A stretch of DNA of 64,000 nt from Thioalkalivibrio paradoxus (GTDB lineage Bacteria > Pseudomonadota > Gammaproteobacteria > Ectothiorhodospirales > Ectothiorhodospiraceae), in NCBI GenBank assembly GCA_011390565.1, contig JAABSC010000002.1:186001-250000 (forward strand). Direction: 5' to 3'. The position numbers and the translations under genes are program-made. Position 1 is the first letter of the stretch. Every line of letters starts with the position of its first letter. The notes beneath the pieces were generated by a model, which saw only the letters and a list, made by a program, of their open reading frames with translations, did not search any database and was not told the origin of the DNA. Positions 33,976-43,282 of this stretch are shown here, one piece after another.

Positions 33976-36819
33976 ATGGTGCAAGCCCAAGACCTTGAAG
34001 CCTTCGAGCGGGCGTTGAAAGCGTTCATCCCCGCGTCGCGCCTGATCTCCGATCCGCTGCGAACCCTGACCTACGGCACGGATGCCAGTCTGTACCGCTT
34101 GACGCCAAAGCTGGTGGTGCGGGTGGACAACGAAGCCGAAATGCTGCGCATTCTGCCGCTGGCAAGGCAGCACCGGGTTCCGGTCACCTTTCGTGCCGCG
34201 GGCACCAGCCTTTCCGGACAGGCGATCACCGACTCGGTCCTGCTCGTAATCGGCGAGGCCTGGCGAAGCTGGCGGATCGCCCGGGATGCATCCCGAATCA
34301 GCCTGCAGCCGTCCGTGATCGGCGGGCACGCCAATCGCCTGCTGGCGCCACACGGACGAAAAATCGGGCCGGATCCCGCGTCGCTGAATGCCTGTCATGT
34401 GGGTGGAATCGCAGCGAACAACGCCAGTGGCATGTGTTGCGGAACGGCGCAGAACAGTTACCGCACGCTGGACAGCATGCGGGTGGTCCTTGCCGACGGG
34501 ACGTTGCTGGACACCGGGGATCCCGAGAGCCGCGCCGCGTTCATGCAGAGTCACGCGACGTTGATCGAAAGCCTGAATCGGCTCGGTGAACGCACCCGCG
34601 CGGATGTCGCCCTTGCCGAGCGGATCCGGGAAAAATTCCGGATCAAGAATACCTGTGGGTACAGCCTCAATGCGTTGGTGGATTTCGAGGATCCCATCGA
34701 CATCCTGCAGCACCTGATGATCGGGTCCGAGGGAACGCTCGGGTTCATCGCGGAGATTACCTACCAGACGGTCGAGGACCCGAAGCACAAGGCAACCGCG
34801 CTGGTGCTGTTTCCCGACATCCGAACGGCCTGCGAAGCCATCGGGATCGTGAAGCCCTTGCCCGTCGCGGCAGCGGAACTGATGGACCGCGCTTCGTTGC
34901 ATTCGGTAGAGGACAAACCGGGTGTTCCCGCGGAACTCAAGTCGCTGGGCCCCGACGCGGCGGCGTTGTTGATCGAGACGCGGGCTGGCGAACCTGGCCT
35001 GCTCGCCGAGCAGGTCGCGCAGATCCAGGACGCGCTGGCGAGCGTGGAAACGCTGCAGCCGACCCGCTTCACGATGGACCGCGCGGAGTGTGACCGGCTC
35101 TGGGCGATCCGCTCGGGTCTTTTCCCCTCCGTCGGGTCGATGCGCAAGACCGGCACCACGGTGATCATCGAAGACGTGGCGGTGGCCGTGCCGAGGCTCG
35201 GCGCGCTGACGCTCGATCTGCAGGAACTGTTTCGCAAGCATGGCTACGAAGGATCGATCATCTTCGGGCACGCGCTGGAGGGAAACCTGCATTTCGTGCT
35301 CACCCCGGACCTCGGACATTCGGAAACGCTGGAGCGTTACCGGGCTTTCATGGACGATCTGAGCCACATGGTCGTGGAGCGCCACGACGGGTCCCTGAAG
35401 GCGGAACACGGTACCGGGCGCAACATGGCGCCGTTCGTGGAACTGGAGTGGGGCACGCAGGCCTACGGTCTGATGCGTGAGATCAAGCAGTTGTTCGATC
35501 CGGACAACCTGCTCAACCCCGGTGTACTGCTGAACGACGACCCCGACGTGCATACGCGCAACCTCAAGCCCATGCCCGCCGTCGACGCCCTGATCGACAA
35601 ATGCATCGAATGCGGATTCTGCGAGCCGACCTGTCCTTCCCAATCGCTCACGCTGACGCCGCGCCAGCGCATTACCGCGCTGCGCGAGATGGAGCGTCTC
35701 GAGGTCTCGGGAGAGGAGGGCGCCCGCCTGGCGCGCATGCGCAAGCTCTACCGGTACCAGGGTCTCGATACCTGCGCCGTGGACAGCCTGTGCGCGCTGG
35801 CCTGCCCGGTCGGGATCGATACCGGAAAGATGGTCAAGAAGCTTCGCGGAAAGGGCTGGGGTCCGTTCGCACACCGGGTTTCGGGCTGGGTCGCGCGCGG
35901 CTTTGCGCCCATTACCGTGGCGACCCGCTGGTCACTGGGCTCCGCACACCTGCTGCACAGCGTTCTGGGGACGCGCGTGATGTCCGGGTTCACGGGAGGC
36001 ATGCGACGGCTTTCGGCCGGCCGCATCCCGCTCTGGAACCCGTATATGCCGCGCGCGGCGCGCAAGGGCCAGGGACATGGCCCCGCACCGGCGGGCGCCC
36101 CCAGAGTGGTGTATTTCCCAAGCTGTGCGAGCCGCACCATGGGCCCCGCGCGTGGCGATACCGAGACGGATTCGCTGTTTGCGAAGACGGAGTCGCTGCT
36201 GCGCAAGGCGGGATACGAGGTGGTGTACCCCGAATCCAGCGCCGCGCTCTGTTGCGGGCAACCCTTCGAGAGCAAGGGCTTCAACGCCGACGCCGAGTTC
36301 AAGATGCGGCAACTGGAAGCGTCGCTGCGCGTTGCCAGTCGGGATGGGCAGGATCCCATCGTCTTCGATACCAGCCCCTGCGCGTTCCGCGCCCGGCGGG
36401 ACATCGGCTCCGGTCTGAAGGTGTACGACATCGCCGATTTTCTGCACGACTTCGTGATCGATCGGCTGCAGATCTCGAGGATCGACGAGGTCGTGGCCCT
36501 GCACCCGACCTGCAGCTCGATCAAGATGGGCCTGCAACCCAAGCTGAAGGCGATCGCCGAGGCCTGCGCAGAGCAGGTCGTGGTACCGGCGCAGGTGCAT
36601 TGTTGCGGCTGGTCGGGTGATCGCGGTTTCACCTATCCGGAACTGAACGCGAATGCCCTGCGCAACCTGAAAGAGGAAATCCCCGACACATGTACCTCCG
36701 GGTATTCGACCAGCCGGACCTGCGAGATCGGACTGTCCCTGCACAGCGGGCGGCATTACCGTTCGATCGTCTATCTGCTCGACCGCTGCTCCGAACCCCG
36801 GGCCGATCTTCCCCGCTGA
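33976..36819 (+). CDS. FAD/4Fe-4S 2-hydroxyacid (D-lactate/glycolate-type) dehydrogenase, GlcD-GlcF-like fusion
   Basis: A 947-residue fusion of a flavin oxidase and an iron-sulfur reductase. Residues about 40-180 form the FAD-binding domain (RAAGTSLSGQAITDSVL), 270-530 the FAD-oxidase C-terminal domain (SIIFGHALEGNLHFV, DPDNLLNPG). From about 540 a di-cluster ferredoxin begins with CIECGFCEPTC (cysteines 543, 546, 549, 553) and CAVDSLCALACP. The C-terminal third has CCG domains (ALCCGQPFESKG, VHCCGWSGDRG). This is the YdiJ/D-lactate dehydrogenase type, which oxidises D-2-hydroxyacids and feeds the quinone pool. The exact substrate is not shown. Confidence 0.92.
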   Translation: MVQAQDLEAFERALKAFIPASRLISDPLRTLTYGTDASLYRLTPKLVVRVDNEAEMLRILPLARQHRVPVTFRAAGTSLSGQAITDSVLLVIGEAWRSWRIARDASRISLQPSVIGGHANRLLAPHGRKIGPDPASLNACHVGGIAANNASGMCCGTAQNSYRTLDSMRVVLADGTLLDTGDPESRAAFMQSHATLIESLNRLGERTRADVALAERIREKFRIKNTCGYSLNALVDFEDPIDILQHLMIGSEGTLGFIAEITYQTVEDPKHKATALVLFPDIRTACEAIGIVKPLPVAAAELMDRASLHSVEDKPGVPAELKSLGPDAAALLIETRAGEPGLLAEQVAQIQDALASVETLQPTRFTMDRAECDRLWAIRSGLFPSVGSMRKTGTTVIIEDVAVAVPRLGALTLDLQELFRKHGYEGSIIFGHALEGNLHFVLTPDLGHSETLERYRAFMDDLSHMVVERHDGSLKAEHGTGRNMAPFVELEWGTQAYGLMREIKQLFDPDNLLNPGVLLNDDPDVHTRNLKPMPAVDALIDKCIECGFCEPTCPSQSLTLTPRQRITALREMERLEVSGEEGARLARMRKLYRYQGLDTCAVDSLCALACPVGIDTGKMVKKLRGKGWGPFAHRVSGWVARGFAPITVATRWSLGSAHLLHSVLGTRVMSGFTGGMRRLSAGRIPLWNPYMPRAARKGQGHGPAPAGAPRVVYFPSCASRTMGPARGDTETDSLFAKTESLLRKAGYEVVYPESSAALCCGQPFESKGFNADAEFKMRQLEASLRVASRDGQDPIVFDTSPCAFRARRDIGSGLKVYDIADFLHDFVIDRLQISRIDEVVALHPTCSSIKMGLQPKLKAIAEACAEQVVVPAQVHCCGWSGDRGFTYPELNANALRNLKEEIPDTCTSGYSTSRTCEIGLSLHSGRHYRSIVYLLDRCSEPRADLPR

Positions 36820-36837
36820 GGGTGTCGCCGCCCGCAG

Positions 36838-38385
36838 TTACCGCCACACGCGGCGCTTGATCGCCTTGCCCGCGCCCATGGTCTGCTGCAGGAGTTTCCG
36901 CCAGTCATGGCGGCCGGCCTGGAGGTGCAGGCGTTGGGCGCGGCAGCGCCGCGCGTGAGCGTAGTGGGTTCCCAACCGGATCCAGAGCAGATCGATGGCA
37001 TCGGTCGGTCCGCCCGGTTCGAGGCAGGCCGGCACTACGTCCTGCTCGGGCAGGTCGAGCGCGATCGCGACGCGGCTCAGGACGTTCCGAGGGTATTCGG
37101 GACCGAGTCGATCGATCCTGCTGAGCACCACGATGATCGGAATCGGACTGCGCCGGGGATCGGAGGCGAATCGGGCCCTCAAAGCGTCGAGGGCGTCACG
37201 GTCCAGCGCGTGAGTCCGGGCATCCGCCGCTACGACCCAGACCAGCAGGTCGCTCTCCCAGGCGCGCTGAACCAGGCGCGGGATGTCCTCGAGCGAGCGC
37301 AGTCCCGGCGTGTCGACCAGGATGTCTCCGGGAAAATCGTCGCGTTGCAGGCGATAAGCGCTGGCATGGGTGGTCAGGGGCGCTTCGGCGACCGCTGCAA
37401 CCGGTTCTTCGAGCAAGGTGTTCACCAGGCTCGATTTGCCGGCGTTGACCTGACCCGCGACGAGGATGCGGAGTGGACCCGGCAGCGGCCTCTCGCTGAC
37501 CGAGGTTCCCGGTCCTTCGGTGGCGGCGAGGGCGTGCAGTCGATCCAGGTCCACCCGCAGCCGGCCGGAGTAGAGTTCGATGGCGGCCCGTCCCACTTCC
37601 TCCACCCAGATCCGCGCCCCTTCGCTGCGCAGGTAATCCCCGGCCTCGTTCATCGCGGCGCCGACGAGTTGCTGGCGAGCTTCGGCAAGCAGCGCGGAAA
37701 CGGGGTTGGCGAGGCGCGTCACACGCCATGCGTTGTGCAGATGGCGGAACACCCGCAAGCCCGTCGTGGCGACCGGCTTGTACTCCCAGGCCCGCAACAG
37801 GTGTCCCGCTTCGATCAGGTGCGCGCCGGGCACGTGTTCCATCAGTACGAGCCGAAGCCGGATGCTGACCCGCTCGGTCAGCATCAGGATTTCCGGGATC
37901 GTGAAGCTCCAGATGGGATCGCGGTCCTCAGGATGGTAGTGACGGGCGACCTGTTCGATGGTCACGCGCGCCTGGGCCAGCAGTCGGTCGCGGTCGGTCA
38001 CGATGTTCCGGTCGGCCGCACGCGCGAGCGCCTTGACCTCGTTCCATGCCGCGAGATCGCGCGGCGAGCTGTCGGAGACCGGCTCGGACGCGGTCGCCGC
38101 GGGATCGTACCCGACATCGCCCTCACGGTTGCGCTGCCGCAAACGCCACCACACGGCCGGCAGGTAACCGGCCAGCGTCACCGCAACGGCGACCAGCAGC
38201 CACCAGAGCAGCCAGCCCTCCTGCCACAGCCAGAGTAGGCCGAGCGGCAGGAGGATCAGCACGGGGAGCGTGAACAGGAACAGGCTGATCAGGAGGGTCC
38301 AGCCGCGGCGCAGCAGGCTCAGCCGAAACCGCAGACCCCGATCTCTCTGCGGCGAGGGGTCAGACGGCATGCCGGGCCTCAGCAT
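36838..38385 (-). CDS. Membrane-anchored GTPase
   Basis: A protein of up to 515 residues with two adjacent N-terminal membrane helices (about residues 27-75), a helical middle part, and a C-terminal Era-like GTPase domain. G1 is AGQVNAGKSS, G3 is VDTPGL and the G4 position reads LSRID in place of NKxD, so base recognition may be altered. This domain order resembles proteins of the YcjX/YfjP-like membrane GTPase group, of uncertain role. Starts at ATG 38385 or ATG 38370, which has GAGG upstream. Convergent with the dehydrogenase gene, 18 bases apart. Confidence 0.75.
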   Translation of the reverse strand: MLRPGMPSDPSPQRDRGLRFRLSLLRRGWTLLISLFLFTLPVLILLPLGLLWLWQEGWLLWWLLVAVAVTLAGYLPAVWWRLRQRNREGDVGYDPAATASEPVSDSSPRDLAAWNEVKALARAADRNIVTDRDRLLAQARVTIEQVARHYHPEDRDPIWSFTIPEILMLTERVSIRLRLVLMEHVPGAHLIEAGHLLRAWEYKPVATTGLRVFRHLHNAWRVTRLANPVSALLAEARQQLVGAAMNEAGDYLRSEGARIWVEEVGRAAIELYSGRLRVDLDRLHALAATEGPGTSVSERPLPGPLRILVAGQVNAGKSSLVNTLLEEPVAAVAEAPLTTHASAYRLQRDDFPGDILVDTPGLRSLEDIPRLVQRAWESDLLVWVVAADARTHALDRDALDALRARFASDPRRSPIPIIVVLSRIDRLGPEYPRNVLSRVAIALDLPEQDVVPACLEPGGPTDAIDLLWIRLGTHYAHARRCRAQRLHLQAGRHDWRKLLQQTMGAGKAIKRRVWR

Positions 38386-38471
38386 CGTCCCGTCGCGCAG
38401 GGATCAGCGCAGACGACGTCGCCGGATCCGCAGCGTCGGATCTTTGCGCGGGCTGTCATCGTCAGGGGCGT

Positions 38472-40163
38472 TCATTCCGGGACCATGCGGATATAGCCTG
38501 TGGGACATTCATGGGCGCAGATGCCGCAGCCCTTGCAGTAGTTGTAGTCGAACACATAGTGGCTGCCGTCCGCCGCGACGTCGCGGGTCTTCAGGACCGA
38601 CTGGTCGGGACACAGGGTCCAGCAGTTGTCGCAGGCCAGGCAGTCGCCGCAGGAGAGGCACCGGTGCGCCTCGTTGCGCACGCCGCTGCCGTCGAGGCCG
38701 CCCTCGATCTCCTCGAGACCGCGGCGCTGATCCGGGGGCAGTACCGGCTCGCGGGCAGCGGGCAGCGATTCGAAATAATGCAGGTTCAGGTCGCCGTAGG
38801 GGATCGGTTCCAGTGTGGCCTGCGGCTCGAGCGGTCTGCCGGAGAGCCGGCGGGCGATCCCGAGCGCTGCGCGGCGGCCGTCGCCAACGGCCTCGCTCAC
38901 GGTGCCGTGGTCGGAGCGGGCATCGCCGCCGCTGAAGATGCCGGTGTGGTCGGCGACCTCGCCCCACCAAGGTTCCACCATGATCTGGCCACGCACCACC
39001 AGGCCGTTGAATCCCTCGGGATCGACGTCCTGGCCGATCGCCGGAATCACATGATCGACGTGCAGTACCGTCTCGGTCCCTTCGAAGGCCACGCGCCGGA
39101 GGCGGCCATCCGGACCCGCCAGTTTCTTCATGTGCACGAGTTCCATCCCCACCACGCGCTCACCGCGCAGGATGAGGCGCCGGACGCCACGGTGTTCGTG
39201 GATGATCACGCCTTCCTCGATGGCCTGCGAGACTTCGCGGTACGTTGCGCGCATCGCATCGTCGGCGGGTACGTCGGGTGCCGGCACCCGCTGGTGACTG
39301 ATCAGGTGTACGTTTTCCACCCCCTGACGGCGCAGCACCCGCGCGAGGTCCACGGCGGTGTTGCCGCCACCGACGATGGCGACCGAGCGGGGCTGGTCGG
39401 GCAGCGTGCCTTCGGAAACCCAGGCCTCCAGAAGCTGCAGGCCGGTATGCAGATCGCCGGGAACGGCGAAATCGGCACTCCATTCGCGGCCCTTGCGCCG
39501 GCCGGGGCCGAGGAACAGGGCCTGGTGTTCCGCCTGGAGTTCCTGCAGCGAGATATCCCGCCCCAGCTTGGTCTGGGGCCGGAAGTGAATGCCGGGCAGG
39601 GCAAGAAGACGCTCGAGTTCCTGGTCCAAAGTCTCGGTCGGGAGACGATACCGCGGAATGGCGGTGCGCATGGTTCCGCCGGCCACCGGCATGGCCTCGA
39701 CGAGGGTGACTCGATAGCCGGCGCGGACGAGATGATACGCCGCCGACAAACCGGCGGGTCCCGCACCGACCACGGCGACGGGCGGTGCATCGCGGCCGGG
39801 ATCGGCGACCGGATAGGCCCAGCCTTCCTGCATGGCGCGATCGCCAAGAAAACGCTCGACCCCGTGAATCGTGATGGCCTCGTCATAGTCCTTGCGGTTG
39901 CATGCGGACTCGCAGGGGTGGTGGCAGACGCGGCCGGTGATCGCGGGCAGGGGGTTGGCGGAGACCAGTGTTTCCCAGGCACCGCGCAGGTTGCCCATCT
40001 CGACCTGGGCGAGGTAGGCCTGGGCATCCTCGCCCGCGGGGCAGGCAGCGTGGCAGGGAGCCGCCCGGCGCTGGTGGATGGGCTTTTCGACACGCCAGGT
40101 GCCGGTCTTGAAATCGAGCGAGGTACCGGGTCGGGCAAAGGCGCCGGGAGGGATCAGGGTCAT
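38472..40163 (-). CDS. Fe-S flavoprotein, GltD-like NAD(P) oxidoreductase with PorD-type ferredoxin tail
   Basis: A 563-residue protein. The N-terminal region has Fer4_20-type cysteines (C37, C41, C80, C84, C88). FAD binding follows at GAGPAGLSAAYHL (about 133-145), NAD(P) binding at AIVGGGNTAVDLARVL, and the tail has two ferredoxin clusters (CLSCGDCLACDNCWTLCP and CKGCGICAHECP). This is the GltD/DPYD_II scheme with a ferredoxin like PorD fused on. With porGAB upstream it should pass electrons between the 2-oxoacid oxidoreductase and NAD(P)H. It lies 62 bases after porB. Glutamate synthase small subunit is excluded by the ferredoxin tail and the missing GltB. Confidence 0.88.
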   Translation of the reverse strand: MTLIPPGAFARPGTSLDFKTGTWRVEKPIHQRRAAPCHAACPAGEDAQAYLAQVEMGNLRGAWETLVSANPLPAITGRVCHHPCESACNRKDYDEAITIHGVERFLGDRAMQEGWAYPVADPGRDAPPVAVVGAGPAGLSAAYHLVRAGYRVTLVEAMPVAGGTMRTAIPRYRLPTETLDQELERLLALPGIHFRPQTKLGRDISLQELQAEHQALFLGPGRRKGREWSADFAVPGDLHTGLQLLEAWVSEGTLPDQPRSVAIVGGGNTAVDLARVLRRQGVENVHLISHQRVPAPDVPADDAMRATYREVSQAIEEGVIIHEHRGVRRLILRGERVVGMELVHMKKLAGPDGRLRRVAFEGTETVLHVDHVIPAIGQDVDPEGFNGLVVRGQIMVEPWWGEVADHTGIFSGGDARSDHGTVSEAVGDGRRAALGIARRLSGRPLEPQATLEPIPYGDLNLHYFESLPAAREPVLPPDQRRGLEEIEGGLDGSGVRNEAHRCLSCGDCLACDNCWTLCPDQSVLKTRDVAADGSHYVFDYNYCKGCGICAHECPTGYIRMVPE

Positions 40164-40225
40164 GTTCGACTCGCTTGCATCGGTGGACGGGGCGTTGGTA
40201 GGCGGATGCGGGGGAACGGCCCGGT

Positions 40226-41245
40226 TCAGGCCCAGCGGTCGCCACCACGGTGGACGGTGTCCGCGCCCTCGGTGTCATAACTTTCGGCCCGCACGCCGCG
40301 CAGTTCGTACCGCTCGATGTTGCGGTCGGCAATGGCCTGCAGGTGTTCCAGCTCCTTGCGCGCGCGAAAGTCGTCGGCGAACAGGTGACGGAAGCGGTTC
40401 TGCAGCTTCAGGTAGTCCGATACCGGGCGCGGATTGCGTATGGGCAGCGTGCCGATCAGCTCCCCCCGTTCCATCTCGATGATCGGGAAGAGCCCTGTCT
40501 GAACCGCGAGGCGGGCCACTTCGATGGTCTTGGCGCCGTCGTGCCCCCAGCCCAGCGGGCAGGGCGAATGGATCTGGAGGAAGCTGGCGCCCTCGGTGTC
40601 CATGGCCCGGCGGACTTTCTTGCGCAGGTCCGAAGGGAAGGCCACCGAAGCCGTGGCGGCGTAGGGAATGTGGTGGGCGGCGATGATGGACAGGATGTCC
40701 TTTTTCATGTGGCGTTTGCCCATGCGCTCCCGGCCGGGCGGCGAGGTCGTGGTCATTGCGGCATGAGGTGTGGACCCGGAGCGCTGTACGCCGGTGTTCA
40801 TGTACGCCTCGTTGTCGAAGCACACGAACATCACGTTGTGACCGCGTTCCATCATCCCGGACAACGCCTGGAAGCCGATATCGAAGGTGCCGCCATCCCC
40901 GGCGAACGCCAGAACCTGGGTCGCCCGCCCCTGTTGCTTCAGGGCGGCTTCCATGCCGGCGGCCACCGCCGCGACGTTGCCGAACACCGAGTGGATCCAT
41001 GGCAGGCGCCAGGCGGACTGGGGCCAGGGCGTCGTGAATACCTCCAGGCAACCGGTCGCGTTGGCCACCACCACGTCGGGACCTGCCGCCTCCGTGGTCA
41101 GGCGGGCGGCGAGCGCTTCGCCGCAGCCCTGACACGCGCGATGTCCGGATTCCAGGCCGCGAAAACGGGGTTGGCGCGAGCGCAACGTTTCGATACTGAT
41201 GGGAATCTCGGCCAGGGTGCTTCCTTTGGACGGGTTCGCGTTCAA
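40226..41245 (-). CDS. porB: Pyruvate/2-oxoacid:ferredoxin oxidoreductase beta subunit (TPP)
   Basis: TPP-binding subunit of 339 residues. The cluster-ligand motif is ACQGCGEALAARL near the N-terminus, and the TPP motif begins GDGGTFDIGFQAL and ends at NEAYMNTGVQRSG. The wording (VFGNVAAVAAGMEAAL, ATGCLEV) fits PorB rather than OorB/KorB. The ATG overlaps the porA stop by 4 nt. It needs CoA and ferredoxin; the ferredoxin is likely the tail of the flavoprotein gene that follows. Confidence 0.92.
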   Translation of the reverse strand: MNANPSKGSTLAEIPISIETLRSRQPRFRGLESGHRACQGCGEALAARLTTEAAGPDVVVANATGCLEVFTTPWPQSAWRLPWIHSVFGNVAAVAAGMEAALKQQGRATQVLAFAGDGGTFDIGFQALSGMMERGHNVMFVCFDNEAYMNTGVQRSGSTPHAAMTTTSPPGRERMGKRHMKKDILSIIAAHHIPYAATASVAFPSDLRKKVRRAMDTEGASFLQIHSPCPLGWGHDGAKTIEVARLAVQTGLFPIIEMERGELIGTLPIRNPRPVSDYLKLQNRFRHLFADDFRARKELEHLQAIADRNIERYELRGVRAESYDTEGADTVHRGGDRWA

Positions 41246-42417
41246 CGGTCTTCCTCCGGCAGCAGCATAGGATCGGCATCGATGATGCAGAAAGGCTCCG
41301 GTTCTCGCCCGGAAGCGATGAGGTCGACGAGCCGGCCATAGAGTTCAAGCGACATGTCGCGCCCCCCGAGTCCCGCCGCAACGTTATAGATCTTCGGGGG
41401 CGAGGATTGACCTGCAAGTACGGCCTGGACTTCGGGGCCTACGATCCCGCCGTAGCCGGGGGAAAGGGCGCGTTCCAGAACGATGAGGTGCTCGAGCCCG
41501 GCGCAGGCTTCGCGCAGGGCCTGCGCGGGAAACGGTCGAAAGCTGCGCAGCTTGATGAAGCGTGCTCTGGGAAGATCGGGGTTCTCTTCCATCGCATCTT
41601 CGAGCGTTCCCAGCACCGAGCCCAGCGTCAGAATGCCCAGCGTGGCTTCCGGTTCACCGCGGACTTCGAGCAGCCCTCCGTATTGACGTCCGACGACTTC
41701 GCCCCAGTCGGCATCGGCCTGCACGATTTCATCCTGCGCGCGCAGAAGAGCGTGGTGATGGGCATGTCGCACCTCGCTGAAATGCTCGGGTCCGACGAGC
41801 GTACCCAGACTGCGGGGTTCGTCCGGATGGAGTCCGTGCCGGAAGAAGTAGGGCGGCAGAAAGCCATCGACCTGCTCCTGAGTCGGCATTTCCAGGGGTT
41901 CGAGGGTGTGGGTCAGGGTGAAACCGTCGACGCAGACCATGACCGGGAGTTCGCAGCGTTCGGCGATCCGGAACGCCTGCACCGTGGTGTCGATGGCCTC
42001 CTGGTTGGTGGCGCAGTAGAGCTGGATCCAGCCCGAGTCGCGCATGGCCATGGAGTCCTGCTGGTCGTTCCAGATGTTGAGAGGTCCCGACAGAGCGCGA
42101 TTGGCGCAGGTCATCACGAGTGGCACGCGCAGGCCGGCGATGTCGAAAAGAACCTCGGCCATCAGCAGAATCCCCTGCGAGGCGCTGGCGGTATAGGCTC
42201 GGGAACCGGCGACCGCGGCACCCAGTGCAACCGACGCCGCGGAATGTTCGCTCTCCACGCTGACCATTTCGCAGTCGAGCTGTCCATCGGCCACCAGCTT
42301 GGCGATGCCTTCGACGATATGGGTCTGCGGCGTGATGGGGTAGGCCGCCACGACCTGGGGCCGACACAGCGCGATGGCCCGGGCCAGAGCCTGGGAACCT
42401 TCAAGCGCTAACGGCAT
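41242..42417 (-). CDS. porA: Pyruvate/2-oxoacid:ferredoxin oxidoreductase alpha subunit
   Basis: A 391-residue alpha subunit. It opens with the substrate-binding pyrimidine-domain signature AAYPITPQTHIVEGIAKL, followed by SVESEHSAASVALGAAVAGSRA, and later LNIWNDQQDSMAMRDSGWIQ, which resembles the pyruvate-specific PorA wording. The C-terminal transketolase-like domain (LERALSPGYGGIVG) is complete. Its start overlaps the porG end by 17 nt. Pyruvate is the likely substrate but 2-oxobutyrate or others are not excluded. Confidence 0.92.
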   Translation of the reverse strand: MPLALEGSQALARAIALCRPQVVAAYPITPQTHIVEGIAKLVADGQLDCEMVSVESEHSAASVALGAAVAGSRAYTASASQGILLMAEVLFDIAGLRVPLVMTCANRALSGPLNIWNDQQDSMAMRDSGWIQLYCATNQEAIDTTVQAFRIAERCELPVMVCVDGFTLTHTLEPLEMPTQEQVDGFLPPYFFRHGLHPDEPRSLGTLVGPEHFSEVRHAHHHALLRAQDEIVQADADWGEVVGRQYGGLLEVRGEPEATLGILTLGSVLGTLEDAMEENPDLPRARFIKLRSFRPFPAQALREACAGLEHLIVLERALSPGYGGIVGPEVQAVLAGQSSPPKIYNVAAGLGGRDMSLELYGRLVDLIASGREPEPFCIIDADPMLLPEEDR

Positions 42418-42970
42418 GGGCCACCTCCTGCCAACGTCCGGCTTCGACAGTCGCCGCAGCCGCTTCCACCAGGCGTTGATTCTTTTCCAGGATCGGCCCC
42501 TTGAAGCGTTCCGCGAGCGCGTCGATCAATGCCGACACGGGCATCAGTTGCGTCAGGGTGATGAAAGCAGCCAGCAGCGCGGTGTTGGGTACCGGACGGC
42601 CGATATGTTCCATCGCTAGCCGCGTGGCCGGAATCGTCATGATCTCGTTGTCTCCCGACCCGTCGATCTCGAGCGCTGTCCCGTCGACGAGTATGGTCCC
42701 CCGCGCGCGCAAACCGCTGAGGGTCTCGGGAACGTCCATGAGTGCCGGATCCTGCACGATCAGGAAATCGGGCTCGCGCACCTGGCAGCGCCGACGGATG
42801 GGCTGGTCGTCTATGCGCACGAAAGCCGCCACGGGGGCGCCGCGCCGTTCGGCCCCGAATGCGGGAAACGCCTGCGCGTAGCTCCCGCCATCGATGGCGG
42901 CGGAGGCCAGAAGGTACGCGGCAACCACGTTGCCTTGGCCCCCGCGTCCGTGAATCCTGATCTCGAGCAT
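42401..42970 (-). CDS. porG: Pyruvate/2-oxoacid:ferredoxin oxidoreductase gamma subunit
   Basis: A 189-residue gamma subunit with the family signature MLEIRIHGRGGQGNVVAAYLL and the later AFPAFGAERRGAPVAAF. It completes a four-gene set porG-porA-porB-flavoprotein on the minus strand. The ATG at 42970 has GGAG 12 nt upstream; the longer frame to 43132 does not resemble the family. Confidence 0.92.
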   Translation of the reverse strand: MLEIRIHGRGGQGNVVAAYLLASAAIDGGSYAQAFPAFGAERRGAPVAAFVRIDDQPIRRRCQVREPDFLIVQDPALMDVPETLSGLRARGTILVDGTALEIDGSGDNEIMTIPATRLAMEHIGRPVPNTALLAAFITLTQLMPVSALIDALAERFKGPILEKNQRLVEAAAATVEAGRWQEVAHAVSA

Positions 42971-43282
42971 GCTGGTGTCGGTCTCCGTTCCTCGATCGTG
43001 ATGGGGTTTACCCGCATGGTGCCACGGGGTTCGTGAAACTGGCGCGTGCTGTAGACGATACTCCGCGCGGTCGTGTCCGAAGAGCGCGGACGGCACCGGT
43101 ATCGGAGGGCTCTGCCCCGTGTTCGCCACCATGCCTGAGAGTAGCAGACCCCCATGTCGATTGCGTGGTCTTGGGGAAGCCTCGGATGGCGGATGATTGC
43201 GGTTTCGCAGGGCACTCCGGCGGGATCATCAAAAAAAATCGAACGGCGCACACAACGTCGAATTTGGAGCTAACATTCGCGC
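42971..43282. other. Divergent intergenic region before porG
   Basis: About 310 bases between porG (minus) and a small plus-strand gene. I see no gene. An A-run with aatcgaa near 43229-43240 is the only AT-rich part and may carry promoter elements for the plus-strand gene. Confidence 0.45.

Noticed and set aside
33373..35874. An 833-codon minus-strand frame
   Set aside because: Antisense to the clear FAD/Fe-S dehydrogenase; histidine/arginine-rich composition with no domain, a typical GC-rich shadow.
38404..38475. A 23-codon ORF whose ATG overlaps the stop of the GltD-like flavoprotein gene
   Set aside because: Coupled start is suggestive, but it is very short, ends in a run of arginines and has no known counterpart; not enough to call.
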